DNA of 64,000 bases from Hyperoodon ampullatus (GCA_949752795.1 OX457063.1:70517783-70581782), one strand, 5' to 3'; numbered from the stretch's first letter, positions 47,090 through 60,384 are shown. Notes: generated from the sequence alone by a model not told the origin. Program-made: numbers and translations.

Positions 47090-47420
47090 AGCAATTATAC
47101 TGATCAGGAGAACTTCAGTTAGTAGTAGCAAATAAACCCATATTTGCAATGTCTATAATGCAACTAAACTTTGTTGCTCACTCATGCTATACATCCATCA
47201 TGGGGCAGCTGTGGGCTCTGCTCATGTTGTCCTTACTCAGAAATGCAAGTTAAAAGGGGTCCACCCTTTGGATTATCAGTGTTTGCTGTGCCAGGGAAAG
47301 GAGACATGGAGAATTGTGAACTGAGTGTTAAAGGCTTTGATTTTATTTGCCAAGGCAAATGTCCACACCTCACTTTGAGGGGTTGCAGAGGTGCAATCCT
47401 CCTGTACACTGAGAAGAAGA
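47090..47420 (+). mobile_element. old dispersed repeat, same family as 20020-20370 (unresolved)
   Basis: TTGCTCACTCATGCTATACA, TCCATCATGGGGCAGCTGTG and GGCTCTGCTCATGTTGTCC resemble a common mammalian repeat. The longest open frame of the window (47171-47614, 147 codons) begins in it. The frame continues into AT-rich sequence and has no recognisable domain, so I do not call a gene. Confidence 0.4.
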
Positions 47421-50379
47421 AAAACCATAATCACAGTACACTTTTTGAATTTTTGAGTAAAATGCCACTATTTCTCCAAATGTCAGTTTTTTTGATACCA
47501 CTAGAAATAAAGAATAAAATTGTTTGGTGGTTTGTGATTATTTTTGAGGCGATAGACAATTACACTTGCAACTGTAATTTTTTTTCCTTCTTTAGAAACT
47601 TCAGGGATAAGTAATGTATCTAGAAAATATAAAATATCCAAAAAAATAATTGGCAATGCTTATACCTGCAATTTTTATTAACATGTTTAGAAGTACAGTA
47701 TTTATATTATTTCAATATGATAGTTACACTATTTCACGTGACATTGTTAGAAATTATGGCTTGCCTTTTGAAAGAAGCTACTACTTTATTAGTCCTTCAA
47801 AGAAGAATAAGCTCATTGTGATTTAATAAATCCATGTTTTTTCATGTCTCCTTTCTCAACCCTTAACTAATGTCACTTCAGTCTGTATCCAGTCTACCCC
47901 TCAGTTCGTATCAAAGCTCACGAATCACTGTAACACATAATCTTTTCATCTACAAAAAAGGAATCTCATTATATCATTGAAGTTGTAGCCAAGTTCATTT
48001 CTTTATTATAATTAGAGAATAAGTTATTGGTTTGAAGAGAATGGATAGGACGTGGTACAGCATGGAAAATTCTCGGGCTTTTTGCCTTGTGAGTTGTGTT
48101 AAAACCTGTTCCTCTTGCACCCACAGAGGTGAGGAGGGACAGAGGCCTGCCACCCCAGCACATGATTATTTCTGGATGCATTCACATGCAACTTTGAGGT
48201 GCACTATATGGAAATGGTCCTTTTTAAGTGACAAAGACTGCTTTCATGCATGGTCGTCTCCTCTACCATAATTTTGAAAATCATCAGTGACAGGTAGCTG
48301 GTATCTAATCACTGGAGCAGACATTTGACAGTCAGCCCAGGCAGAAACCCCTGCCCCCAGAAGTCAAATATATCTTGGCCCACCATTTTGAAAAGGCTGT
48401 CATCCTGCCTCATAAGGGAATCTAAATAAATAGATCCATGTCAGCCTTTTTGTGAAAGGATGGGTGGAGGCTAACACAGTAAGCAGTCTGTGCTGTGGTA
48501 ACTTGTTCTCCAACTGTGCAGAAGCTCCTACCAAGGCCGACATATAGATGAGTCGCTCCAGGCACTCTGTTAATGGCATGAACCAAGATTTATGATGGAT
48601 ATAGAACTTAAATTACAGAGATACAGAAGTTAAAGTTTTGTTGGTAAAATATTAGCATTTCTGAAACCAGAAAAAGTACTACTATCAAATAATTTTATCT
48701 TTTTGATAAAATATAAAATATGTTTTAACATTCTACTTTATGTGGAGTAGACGCTACCCTTATTTAGTTCCTTTGAACAGATCAGCTTGAGAGCCAACAA
48801 AGCTTGAGCAGCCATGGCAGTGCTATCAATTCCCAATTCTCCACCATCCACTCAGGAACATCATTGGAGCTACAAACATCCTGAGTCCTGGGTTTCCTCC
48901 TTGCTGGTATCTCAGTGTCTCTCACTGCTACTTGGCTAAAGTCAGTTCTCTTCTACTACTATCTCTTATGGCTCTGTGCTCTTCCATAAAGAGGCAGTGT
49001 CCTTCAGTGACCACAGCCAACAGGAACAAAGTCAAATCTTAAACAAAAATTGCCAGTACCCTGACAGCTATTCTGCCACCACTTAGATCTCCAACTTCCT
49101 TTCTTGCTAAAATTATATTATTCACTGCCTCTTCCACTTGCTGGCTACCAGCATCTCTGAAGTTCTTAAAGAGTGCCTCCTCTTCTCTAGCAATAATTAC
49201 TGCCCTAAATAAGTTGTTCTCTCTCCTCCAAGTGACCTCTCCCAAATTTTAAGTCCCCATCACTGAGTCTGGGGTGAGTTCCTAGAGACTAGACATAAGG
49301 CATTGAATGACACCAGTGTTGTATTGGAACATCACTTCTCCCTGTAGTTTCTGTATCCCACAACAAATTCCTTAAATCTATCCTACATCATGATGAGTTC
49401 TTGCTAAGCTGGGACCCTCCTCCAGAGATTTAGACACATTGGTTGTCTTTTTCATTTAGATTTGATATTTCCACTGAGATAGAACATATTTATTATTACC
49501 AAAATCCCCTTGACTTTTTCACCTAGGAGAGCCTTCACATGCAAATGAGAAAACTGAAGGCCTGTTCTATATCACTGAGTTTTCACGGTAGGTTTTTAAT
49601 TATGTAATTAAATATAATACTTTATAGGCATGTATATGGCTATCATATTTTAAAATAATGAATGAAGTCCTGCCTTCACTCACTCAACTATTTCACCATA
49701 AACTTCCAAAATTTTCCCATTATTTTACCATATTCAAGACACCACATTCTAATGTGCACCCCTAGGCTCTGAAAGTCATGTTTCCCACTATCCTAAAAGT
49801 AACAAATATGTCGTAGCCATAGACCAATTTTTTTAATGGTGAAACACTGGAACTGCTAAGCTTAAACAATTTGCCATGTTATAATTAAGGAAGTGGAAAA
49901 TAGGCAGTGATCAAGTACTGCAATAAAAAGCAATTAATGTATCTACTCAATCTTCCCAAGAGCCTCCACCAGCCTAAATGAAGCAAGGCAAAGTGAAAAT
50001 GGCAAAATCTAAAATCATGGGTCTCCACAGTTCTAAGCCTTGTCTATTTCATCCTACTATTTAGTCTGAATATTATTTGTCAAGAAACAAACAAACAGGG
50101 CATACTACTATAGACTCAGCCCTTACCTCCTTCTTTTCATTCATTTCAAGTCTCCTTCATTATACCTTTTCTCATGTGCCAGTGGTAGAGAATATCACCA
50201 TGAGCTCTTAATTGAGAGCTAATTAAAATTTCAAGTGCCAGTTGGGAGTTTCACATTCCTTATTTCACTAGTTTATCCATGAATATAAAATTTATGTCTG
50301 AAGTAGTTCATTTTCTCTGTCATTGTCTAACTGTCATTCTATTCTGTCATGGCTCTGAGGGGTATCGGTTTTAGGGAAC
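47421..50379. other. no feature recognised
   Basis: Repeat-poor DNA of mixed composition. 48780-49450 is slightly richer in C and could be an old LTR or unique sequence; no motif decides. Frames at 47969-48271 and 49039-49245 show no domains. Confidence 0.4.
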
Positions 50380-52600
50380 AATCAGCTTTCAAGAAAAAGG
50401 AGGGCTCAAGATGTCACACTGGTTTCACTCAAAATCCAGTTGTCAGGCTCACACACCTCAGTTGTAAACTTCACTGGAATGTGTGCAATTTATTATTTTA
50501 ACTGATCTATAAAGGGCTAATTGTAATCAAGGGTATTTTCATGTGCCTACTAAGTGTTAATTGCTACTAATGGCTTTGCCGGTGATTGAATCCTGGAATG
50601 AAGTCTAGAACAAACTGTCTTTGGAAATACACAGAGCCTCAGAGGCAGTGGCTGATTGCTCTGCAGCCCTTCAGTCTCCTTGGCTCCCCGGGGGGTTTTG
50701 GCTGGCTTTGGCACCTCTACAGTGTATCTGCAGCTCTCTCAACTGTGACCGGTGCACTGCTTTTTTTTAACAGCTTAAATGGTAGATGCTAATGGCTTTG
50801 CAGTCTTGCAGTTCTCCCAGCAGGTTTTGGTGCCTCGTATTGCTTTAAACACAATGTACTTTCAAAACATACATAAATTAAGGCTATAATTCCATCTCCA
50901 GGCTTTGGCATGTTTTACTTGTCAACTTTTCAAAAAGCAAAGGGCTGATGTAAGGCATTCCAGCAGACTGGGGTCAGAGTATTTCCCCACTGTGCTTCCC
51001 AACTATGTCCTGGACCTTCTGTCTTTAATCCATCCGTTGCTCTTTTCTTACCCTACATTTTCACCCTCAACCCGAAATTCACAGCCTTTTTTTGTTTACC
51101 TTTTAACTCTCCCTTTTCCCTGTCTTTGTTTTGTCTAATTTATGGCTTGGTTCTCAGAGCCGAAAGTGGCCACAATTTCACACTGATGTTTTTCCATTTT
51201 ACACACATATAGGGAAAAGGGCCAGGCGATGGTTTCTCTGGGTAAAGGACTTTGGGGTAACTGAGTATTCTTTTTGTTCTCTTATCATTGAAAGAGCAGT
51301 GATTGTTTCACTGGTAACAAAGTTTTGAGAATTAATAAGAGATGTGGGAGATGCAAAGAAAACCCTTGCTCTGTAGGGTATCAGTTGGGCCGGTTACTTT
51401 CTCACCTGTGGCTGGACCTACTACCGTTATGAAAGGAGTGAGTGGGAGCCAGAGAGAAAATGAGATGGAACTTAATTTCCTCAAGGAACTTTGGGCTCAC
51501 TGCATATCTCAGATCCTCCAGAGCTTACTCAATGTGGTATTTTCCAATCAGCCAAAGTAGCCAGTCATGACATTTAATTCTGAAATTCAGAAATGATGGT
51601 TTTCGTTAAGCCTCTATGAGTAGGAAATATTCTGTATTACATACAGCTCAGATTAAAATTTTTAAGTAAGGTGTTGCATTATTGTGCATTGGTCTCCACT
51701 GAAGACCTAACTTGCATATGACTGAATTTAGGGAACATTACAATGACTGCCAGAGACCTTTTAATGGCTCACTAATGATTTACTGAGTTTCAAATGCCAT
51801 ACCAACACTACAAAAGAACTGCTATATCTAATAAACCAGACTGTGCGGAGTAGTAGTAAAATTACTCCTAGATCCATAGAAAGGGAGCTGAAAAATAAAC
51901 AGCTTCAAGCTTCTCTGTTCCTAAACCAAGCAAACAGCAACACCTCCTACTCAAAGCACATAGTATAGTATTTTCATGTTCTTCATAAAGAGACTGTTCC
52001 TTTCAAGATGAATCCTGAATCCTAATAAAACCACTGACTCGAAAACATTGGTTTGCCATCTCATCTGTCATGCTCTGAACCACACCCTTGTCACTTCATC
52101 TATAGCAGTGAAGATTAAAGGATAAAAAGTGTTTTAATAACTTTGTTCAATAAGGCCGGGGCGCTTTGGAAGCAATGAAGCCTCCCTGCTGGGTGGCAGT
52201 GTTTATTCCCCTGAGGTAAAAACATTCCCTGATGAACGTCTCAAAATAATAAACATTCCGCTTTGCCTTTTTTTTCCCCCTTCTGTTGGCTGTTTGTTGT
52301 TTCTAATTGCTAGCAATGTTGCCACTTACAGGAAATAAAAGTGCATATTAGCGAGTTCCACTTCCATTCCACAGGGATTCCATTCCACTTCAGCAGTTGT
52401 TTCAAACAATAGGTGAAGCAGACTTTCTGCTACTATTGTGGCATTTTTAGTAGAGATTTAAGCATCTATAGAAGAAATAACTTCTAAATTATTCCAAAAT
52501 AGCAATTTATACATTTTAGGTTGGATTTATGCATTTCAGGTTTGGCTTTTAAATTATTTGGATTTGTGTGTGTGTGAGTATGTGTGTGTAAAAACTCTTG
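50380..52600. other. repeat-poor block, candidate conserved non-coding DNA
   Basis: No SINE, LINE, LTR or DNA-transposon signature was recognised over about 2.2 kb. Composition is more balanced than the surroundings, with CpG-containing islets (GGCTCCCCGGGGGGTTTTGG at 50680; AAGGCCGGGGCGCTTTGGAA at 52152) and compact motif-dense stretches at 50560-50830 and 52130-52400. Open frames at 50586-50792, 50905-51138, 51131-51328 and 51342-51560 have no known domain or clear splice context. A regulatory role is inference only. Confidence 0.35.
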
Positions 52601-52761
52601 AACGTGGTATTATGTAGAGAAAGAACACAACTCAAAGAACTATTACAATATTATCACTTACATAAGATACCAAGAATGCCTGTATTTAACCTTTACAGTT
52701 AATTTTTAAGTTTCTACAGGCAAATTTTAAACCTTTCTGCTCTGGTAGAACATTTCATAGC

Positions 52762-52792
52762 AAAAAAAAAAAAAAAAAAGAAAAAAAAAAAG
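52762..52792. repeat. poly(A) tract with G interruptions
   Basis: A17-18, G, A11, G, AA. Isolated, with no SINE or LINE body attached on the 5' side that I can recognise. Confidence 0.85.
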
Positions 52793-53769
52793 AAGCACAC
52801 ATGTTTAATGTTTCAATAACGTGCTAATTTTTAATGATTGAGGGTTTTATAATGACTGTTAAGATAATCTAATGGCAGTCTGGTAACTGGCTTACTCTGA
52901 ATAAGAACTGAACAAATTGTATAGCAACAAGCCAGAAGTCATATTTAATAATCAAGTCGAAACTTTCTCAACATTTAGCACTGGGCCATCAATTATTTAC
53001 AGCTAAATTTACTTACTAACTCCTCAAACCTAGTAGAGATAAGAAATAAAAATACCTAAAAATTAGTAAATTTTTTACTCAAAGCCACAGGAGGTCTGTA
53101 AACTCTTTTGGTGTTTCTCTGGAATCATTTGAAATTGTGAGAATACTGTTTACTTCACCTTTTCCCTTAACCACGTCAATAAGATTCAATGTTTTTTTTT
53201 TTAACTTACTGAAGAAGTCCATGATTTTCAAAAAGTAATTTTGAAAATAAATGCAGCTTTATTATTATTACTGTCACATTGCAAACCTAACATAGATGCT
53301 TAAAAAATAAGCTAGGATACCATGTGAGAGGTGAAGAGATGAAACTGATTGATAACAGTCAACTGCAAAACAAAAACAAAAACAAAAATCAGAACTGAGA
53401 CTGATTAAAAGCTAGTACCAGGACACAAAGTAAGAGAGTGAAATTTGTCTTGGTCGTCCTTCACTGTCTCCCATAAACTGTCTTCCTGCTACAAGGTATT
53501 CTGGTGTAAGGTTAAAATTCGTTTTGTTTTGTTTTGTTTAATTTTACAAGTTATTCTTTAAAAGTTAGAAAGCTTTTAAACTCCACAAGAATAAATCCTT
53601 ATTTTGGAGTTTGAGGCTTACAAAGGTAATGGAGTTGATCTTTGCAGCTATGGGCCTTCTAGGTGTCCTTCAAAGCATGTTCCATAATCCTCTGCACATT
53701 TGTTTAACTACATGATGTGAAAAGGCAGGAAAGTGTGGTCAGAATGAGCATGAGAAGAAATCCTGGGTG
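52793..53769. other. no feature except short pentamer repeats
   Basis: (CAAAA)n at about 53367-53389 and (GTTTT)n at about 53521-53540. Otherwise unassigned. Confidence 0.5.
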
Positions 53770-53950
53770 GAGGATTTGTTTTCATTCCTCACCAACTGTG
53801 AGAACTTGTATTCTATTTACCTCTGTGAACCCTAGCTTTCTCATCTATATGTTGTCAAGAACAATAACACCTATTCTGCTGACTTCTTGTGAGGATCAGG
53901 ATTAGAATGTACTTTGAAGAACGAAAGGCACTATATAAACACAGCGTGCT
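53770..53950 (+). mobile_element. MIR SINE relic
   Basis: ACTGTGAGAACTTGTATTCT, ATTTACCTCTGTGAACCCTA, TTTCTCATCTATATGTTGTC, GACTTCTTGTGAGGATCAGG and GGCACTATATAAAC follow the sense MIR. Confidence 0.8.
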
Positions 53951-54341
53951 GCTAGTGAACAGGATGTTTAAAGTCTGTATCTGAGCCATATGTTTTTATA
54001 CTCAATATCTCATTAAACTCTGGGATTCCATGTTTATGAAGGAAGGAATACCACGGAGATTTCCCTTGAGTTCCAAGGAAGAATTGTCTGTTGGTTGTAA
54101 TTTAACTAGATCAGGTTAACTCCCACTGGGACCTCTTCTGGGGTTTTTATTCCACTGAATATCTGACAATGATGGCAGGGAACCTAAGCCTTAGTTTTCT
54201 GCCTTTACGTTTGGTGCAGATACTATTAGGATGATTGCAACAACCATCTGATCAGTAGTGGTTTAAAGAAGCTGAGAATGTTTGGCTTGGAAAAGGGAAG
54301 ACTAGGATGATAAGTTGGGATAGAAGTTATGGTTTGGGTGT

Positions 54342-54388
54342 TATATTATTCAGGGTTCTCCAGATAAATAGGACCAATAGGATATATA

Positions 54389-54459
<71 letters not shown>

Positions 54460-54946
54460 AGAGGAGATTTATTGGAGGAACTGGCTCACAAGGTTATGGA
54501 GGCTGAGAAGTCCCACAGTCTGCACTCTGCCAGCTATAGGATGAGGAAAGCTGGTGGTGTAATTCAGTTGAGAAAGGCTTAAAAACTGGGTGGTGTGGTT
54601 GCAGGAGGACACAGGGAGAGGTACCGGTGTAAGTCTCAGAGTCCAGAGGCCTGAGAACCAGGAGCTCTGATATCAGAGGGCAGGAGAAGATGTCCCAGCT
54701 CAAGGTGAGAGACAGAGAGAATTATCCCTTCCTTTGCCTTTTTGTTCTATTTGGACCCTCAACAGATTGGATGATGCTTGCTCACATGGGTAAAAGGGGA
54801 CTTACTTTATTCAGTCTAGTGATTCAAATGCTAATCTCTAATCTTTTCCAGAAGCATTCTCACAGACACTCCCAGAAATAATGTTTTACTAGCTATCTGG
54901 ACATCCCTTAGCCCAGTCAAGTTGACACATAAAATTAACCATTACA
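54342..54946 (-). mobile_element. solo MLT2 (ERVL) LTR, antisense, with TSD
   Basis: Plus strand begins TATATTATTCAGGGTTCTCC and ends AGTTGACACATAAAATTAAC plus CATTACA, the reverse of an MLT2 LTR (TGTAATGGTTAATTTTATGT ... CCCTGACTAATACA). Other agreements are GGAACTGGCTCACAAGGTTA, CTGAGAACCAGGAGCTCTGA, GTCCCAGCTCAAGG and GATTGGATGATGC. Five-base flanks GGTGT (54337-54341) and GATGT (54947-54951) match at 4 of 5. No internal ERVL sequence adjoins it. Frames at 54307-54881 are LTR shadows. Confidence 0.93.
54391..54456. repeat. (CA)15(TA)18 microsatellite inside the MLT2 LTR
   Basis: Thirty bases of CA (54391-54420) pass directly into 36 bases of TA (54421-54456). In the LTR consensus this position holds a short TA/CA-rich stretch, so it probably expanded in place. 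Confidence 0.97.
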
Positions 54947-54951
54947 GATGT

Positions 54952-56469
54952 TATCAAATGTTTGAATTCCTGTCACATGAAAATAGATTGGATTTATCTG
55001 CAGTCCCCTCCAACTCATTAGATTCTGCGTGCAAGTGGCTAGCTTGCAAAAATCCTTTATCTGGGGGCTTAATTGACATTGACTGAAAGGTACCTCTTTA
55101 ATATGTAACTGATGATGTGGAGGTATCTGCTTCTGTATTTGTCCAAAATCCCTTTGAAAAAGGTAATATGACTAAGATGCAGATGTTCTGCCTTTAAATT
55201 CCAAGATAATATAAAGCCATGGAAAGCTTTCAAAAATAAATGGATAAGGATAGGTCAAGAAAAGTTCAAGGAGACATTTTTTGTGGGGACAAACATAAAG
55301 CTTATGATACTCCACCCCATAGTGTCCAAAAATCTGGTCCCATGCTGCCAGCTTCACAGGTGTTACTTTTGAGGAAGATGGATGCCACTGGCAGTTGGTT
55401 CCAAAAATGTAATTTGAAACTTTAATTGGCATTCTTAATGTGCTGCACAGTTTAATCATATGAAAAAAGGGGTGTTTCTTGAATTTCCACTCTATAGAGT
55501 ATTCACATTATGCTGAATGTTTAAGAGGTCTTTTTTTCCCCCTTTTGTTTGGAGTAAATTATAAAACATTTTTCATACTATCTTTTGTGTGCATATGTGA
55601 TAATCTTAATTAGTAATTATTTTTTAGTGTACAGCGTTACTAGGAAATGCTTAGAGCCTCTATTTTTTCTTTAACAATGTCTTTTTTTGTTGATACGGAG
55701 TTATTATTCTGTTGAGGAGGATTTTAATTCCAACATAATCTTAAAATGAAGACTTCTGAGGAAAATATTAACGTATTTCCTGTCTATTTGGAATGGTTTT
55801 TATAGTCCTTTGCTGGAAACGCACACACAAACACACATACACATATATGTGAAAAAATGACCCAAGAGTGGTACACATCTCCATGTACATGGACATCATA
55901 TGTTAGTTATTCTAAATTATAACTTGAGCCATTGTGAAGGTTCAATTTAAGTGACTGATTGGAATGATAAGCCAATGCTGTATCTAGTTGCTCTCACAGA
56001 CATATCTTGTGTAGATTTAAAAAATTGCAAATTTATTTTTTTTCATGGGGAATCAGTACTTTAGGTTAATTTTTCTTTAGGCATTCCCTCATGCAGCCAT
56101 AATTTGAGTGTAATGAAATATGGCTTAGCCAGCCATATTGCATGAAATTCCTGCAAAAAGTAAATTTGATAAAGGATACTCCAAGCTAGGGGTTGATAGA
56201 CCAAATAAAACTCATTCAGACAATGAAGGTCCAAACTTCTGCCTCTTCTATTTTCTACATAAGAAATTTCTTCATTTTAAAGTTATATACAACCAAAGCA
56301 CAACATTTAGCTCACACGCTTTCTCCCTCTTTTTTCTGTTAAAGAAATGCATATTAAGTAGCTTGTTTCCTGTTTACAAGAATAGTAGCAACTCACGGGG
56401 TCCCTGCTACTGACCTGAAATCACAGAATTAGAGCTTTTAAATCATAATATTGAGACCTCTGTAACATT
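54952..56469. other. no feature recognised
   Basis: Unassigned. The 95-codon minus frame at 55172-55459 and the 91-codon plus frame at 56138-56413 have no recognisable domain. A short (CA)n lies at about 55821-55841. Confidence 0.4.
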
Positions 56470-58140
56470 AACTAATTATCATATGAATTTCAGTTATATA
56501 GATTCTAAAGCTTACTTTTCTCAGAAAACTGTAATCGAAAAGGCCACACTTAGGGTTATTCTGAACTAATTCATTTCTCTTGCATTTTCTTAAATCCTGC
56601 TCCATTGCCATATTAACTTTGCGATGGGTAAACATTACTCTGATTTCTAACAGAGGAGATTGGTTTTGTCTCTTTAGAAGCTTTGCATGAATAGAATTGC
56701 AAGGTATTGTTTCTGGATTCTTTTGATCAAAAATAGATTTATTATATTTACTCATAGTTTTGTGCACAGTTGTACAACATTCATTCTCATTGTTGTATAC
56801 TATTCCATTGTGTGAATGGGCCACAATTTATCCATTCTGTTGATGGATACTTGGTAGTTTTTTTGTTTTTTCTTTTTCCCTTTGGCTATTACAAATACTG
56901 CTGCTATGACCATTCAACATTCATTTCTGTTAGGACTGGAGTGCAGTAGAGTGGCTGGATAATAGTGTATGCATGTTCAGTTTTAAAGATACTGTCACAG
57001 AGTCTTATAAAGCAGCTTTACCAATTTCCATTTGTACCAACAGTCTATGAGCATCTGAGTTTCTCCACAGCCTAACACTGGGTATTTTCTGTAGTTTTCA
57101 TTTTTGCCAAACTAGTAGGTGTGTAATATTATCACACTGTGGTTTCACCTTATATTTCCTAATAACTAATGTAGTTGAGCCCTTTTTGTGTGCAGTAAGC
57201 ATACAGTAAGGTCATTTGGATATTTTCTTGTAAGGAGTATATGTAAAAGCCTTTCACCACTTTCTCTCGTGGATATTCTGACCTTTTCTTATTGATTTTT
57301 AAGAATTATTTAAGATATTTTGGATATAAATCTTTTGTCAGATGTATGTATTATGAATAGACTTTTCACTCTTAATACTACCTGTAAGAACATAAGTTCT
57401 TAATTTTAATATAGTATAATTTATCATTTTTAATTTTATGGTTACTGTTGGTTGTGTCCTGTTTCAGAGATATTTGCCTATTCCATTACAAAGTTATTGT
57501 GCTATGTTTGTCACTAAAAGCTTTATGGTGTTACCATTCATATTTAGAGATGTATCCCTCTGCAGTCAAGTTTTATATAGGGTGGGGAGTCAAGATTAAG
57601 TTTTTTCCAGTGGATTACAGTTGACCCAATACCATGTATTAAGAAGATTATCCTTCTTCCAGTGTACTGTGTTATACCTTTGTCACAAATCAGATGAATA
57701 TGTTAACACCATGTATGATATACATATACATATTTATCATATACATATGTATACATAAATACATATACTATATATAATTTTTAAATTTGTAGATTGTATT
57801 TTTTTCTGCTGGTCATTTATCTATCTATGCCAATAACACACTATTTTAACCACCATATTTTGTCAAAGTTTTTGTTCTCTGATAGATAAATTATCCAGTT
57901 TTGTTCTTCTTCAAATTTGCCTTGACTATTCTTGACTTCTCTTCCATGTAAATTTTAGAATCAGATTCTTAATTTCTACAAAAAGTTCTTGCAAGGATAT
58001 GCTTTTATGTATTGGATCCAAGAGCAATTAATTAATTTAAGATTGAGACTTCCAATCCATGAACATGTTACACTTCCATTATTTGTTTAATTTTTCTCAT
58101 GTTTTGTCATTTTCAGTATAAAAGTTTGGTTAACTTTTAA
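56470..58140 (-). mobile_element. L1 ORF2 relic, antisense (3' half)
   Basis: The minus frame at 56468-56824 reads NGIVYNNENECCTTVHKT, then ...SIHAKLLKRQNQSPLLEIR. This is recognisably the tail of a mammalian L1 ORF2 ('NNENECTTTTHNNMDES', 'KNRQNQS'). To the right the sequence follows reversed L1 ORF2: CCATTCTGTTGATGGATACT, AATTTCCATTTGTACCAACA, TTGGATATAAATCTTTTGTC, TGTATTAAGAAGATTATCCT, and ATTTCTACAAAAAGTTCTTG at 57973. Many stops and indels occur. No poly(T)/TSD pair was fixed. Confidence 0.87.
57715..57776. repeat. imperfect (TACATA)n tract inside the L1
   Basis: GATATACATATACATATTTA to ACTATATATAAT, a degenerate TA/CATA array inserted within or grown from the L1 sequence. Confidence 0.8.
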
Positions 58141-58249
58141 CCATGCTTTCAATGCACATAAGATCCCCCAAGTAATTAGCCCTTCGTGAATTGAATTTTG
58201 TGTTGTTAAAACAACAACAAAAACAAGCTATGATCTGGGTACAAGAATT

Positions 58250-58360
58250 GGGTTTATTTTTAGCTCTGCTCCCAAATTGCAAGGAATTCATAAACAGTCC
58301 TCAGTCTCTTCAACTATAAAACTAGTTCAAATCTGAAACCTTGTCTAGCTCTATGATTTT
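58250..58360 (+). mobile_element. possible MIR relic
   Basis: AACAGTCCTCAGTCTCTTCA then ACTATAAAACTAG resembles 'cctcagtttcctcatctgtaaaatgg'. Only the core is present. Confidence 0.35.
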
Positions 58361-59799
58361 AAATATATAAATTCGGAAAATTTATATGAAGCTGGGAAGG
58401 TACATGGTTGCTGTTTTCTGAAGTATGGAAATACTGGAAATGATACTTATTAAATAAAGTAGAAATATATTTGATACACTTCAGGTCATCCAGATTGCCT
58501 TATTCATGTCTGAACATGGCAGAATCAACTTGAGGCCTGAGTTTACTATCAAAATAACATGTAGTTTCAGTGGTCACATTAACTTACTCATTTACCAGAT
58601 CCATACCTGACTGATAGTGGCACATGGCATTGCTGAAGTGTATTGTATAAATATAAAAGCAGAGTGATATAAATATGGGACTCAAAATTTACCATGGAGG
58701 AGGCTAATTCTATTTTTGTTGGTTAAATCTATTTTTTAGATAATTATTAATTGCTACTGTGACACTAAGGTTTCAAGTTAAGGACTGAGGTTAAGAAATA
58801 ATTTACATTTGTCAGTTTCAAATCTTGACATCATTTTGTCTGCAGTGTGGAGCTACTCTAAACGAATGTGAGAAAGATACCTTCTAAATAAAACTGGAGA
58901 AAAGATTCTTTGGTCGGTGAAGAGATTAAATGCATATAACCATTTTGCATTGTTTTGTTTTGTTTTAAGCAGCGTGCTTTACCGTGGTATGTATCAACAG
59001 CCACTCACACTCCCAGTGCTGATAAATAGTGATAGTCTTGTGCTTCTTTTTGAAATGAGTAGAATACTCTTCTTTCTCATTTTAGAAAAAATAAATGTAT
59101 TGAGACCTTGAATTACCTGATACTCTATAGAGGCAACACAATGAGATCTCAGGAAAATTTATCATTCTAAAAGTTTTTCTGGGCTGAAACTATCACTGGA
59201 TTGTGTGCAAATTTAGATAAATTCATATATGCTAAATCCATAGTAGATGGTTAAGTGGGGTTCAAGGATACATCCCTAAGTTTTTGAGACAGCATTGTAA
59301 AGAGAGCCAATAACACCACCTTGTTCCAACATTTTTTGATTTCACACTTAGTAGTTTTGAATCATTTGCCTAGTTCATGTGAGCATATGGATATGTGCAT
59401 TAATTCTATTGAAAGAATATAAATAGAACATTATACATTATAATTGTGTTTGAGAACAGTTATCACAGTTGGTTATCATAAAGGGCTAATGAGATAGAAG
59501 GCATGGGTTTAATTTTTGGATAGACCAGTTTTTATGTTGTATTATAATCATGAACTCTACTCTAGCACCTTCCAGACTTGAAAATGAGCACAATGGCTGA
59601 ATGAAGGTCCATGTAGGAGGATACAAATTGTATCTTCTATATGGAGAAAGTAATTAAAAGTGCATATTTTTCTATTAGTAAATGAATGGGAACATATTTG
59701 TATAAGAGAAACCCATACCATTGAAGAGTTTGCAAATGGGTATTAAAAAGTGCAGAATCTGTGGTTGCTTATCCAAGTAGTCCTTCCTTCTTTACTAAA
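58361..59799. other. no feature recognised
   Basis: AT-rich unassigned DNA. A (GTTTT)n run lies at about 58951-58966. Confidence 0.45.
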
Positions 59800-60290
59800 T
59801 AAACCCTGATTATTTTTTAGGTAAATGCATGGAGGACTGAATTTCAAGAAAGGAGGATTTAGCCTCCATACTGGGCATGGACATATGACCCAATACTAGA
59901 CAATGAAATATAAAGAAATATTTGTTAGTTGGAAATTCTGGAATGTTTTTCTCCCTAATGAAAGCATAGAGAAAGAAAAGTTCTTTCTCAGCTATGGCCA
60001 TTCTCCTACCCTTTTTCTTTTAAGGTGTTGTGTTACTTGGAGTTGTAATAGCCATATTGTAACCATGAGGCAACAAGCCCAAGGTTAAAATTCAACACGT
60101 AGAAATGGCAAAGAAGAAGAATGGAAAGATGTTGGGATTTTGAATCACTGAGGACATGAACAAATGTTAGTCACTGCTTACCTTCATATCTCTTCTAATG
60201 CAAGGAAAACTGAACCCTTATTTGATTAAGCTATGAGTTATTATGGATGAAAGCATTCCTACCTAATAAAACATAAACATTACTGGGTTG
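59800..60290 (+). mobile_element. MLT1-like LTR relic
   Basis: ACTGGGCATGGACATATGAC, GTAATAGCCATATTGTAACC, ATGAGGCAACAAGCCCAAGG and a terminal GATTAAGCTATGAGTTATTA ... GCATTCCTACCTAATA match the order of an MLT1-type LTR I recall. Borders are approximate. The 63-codon minus and 61-codon plus frames here are incidental. Confidence 0.55.
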
Positions 60291-60384
60291 TAGATAATCT
60301 ATCCTTTTCATCCATCATGTGTTCATTGATGTAGATTAGACTATGCAAGAAATTGAGCTAGTGAAGTTAGCCTATCCTTTAAGT

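Noticed and set aside
54342..54946. Possible full-length ERVL provirus
   Set aside because: Only a single LTR is visible, bounded by a TSD; no internal gag/pol-like sequence lies beside it.
56468..56824. 118-codon minus frame with recognisable similarity
   Set aside because: Similarity is to the tail of L1 ORF2; it lies at the 3' side of an antisense L1 relic.
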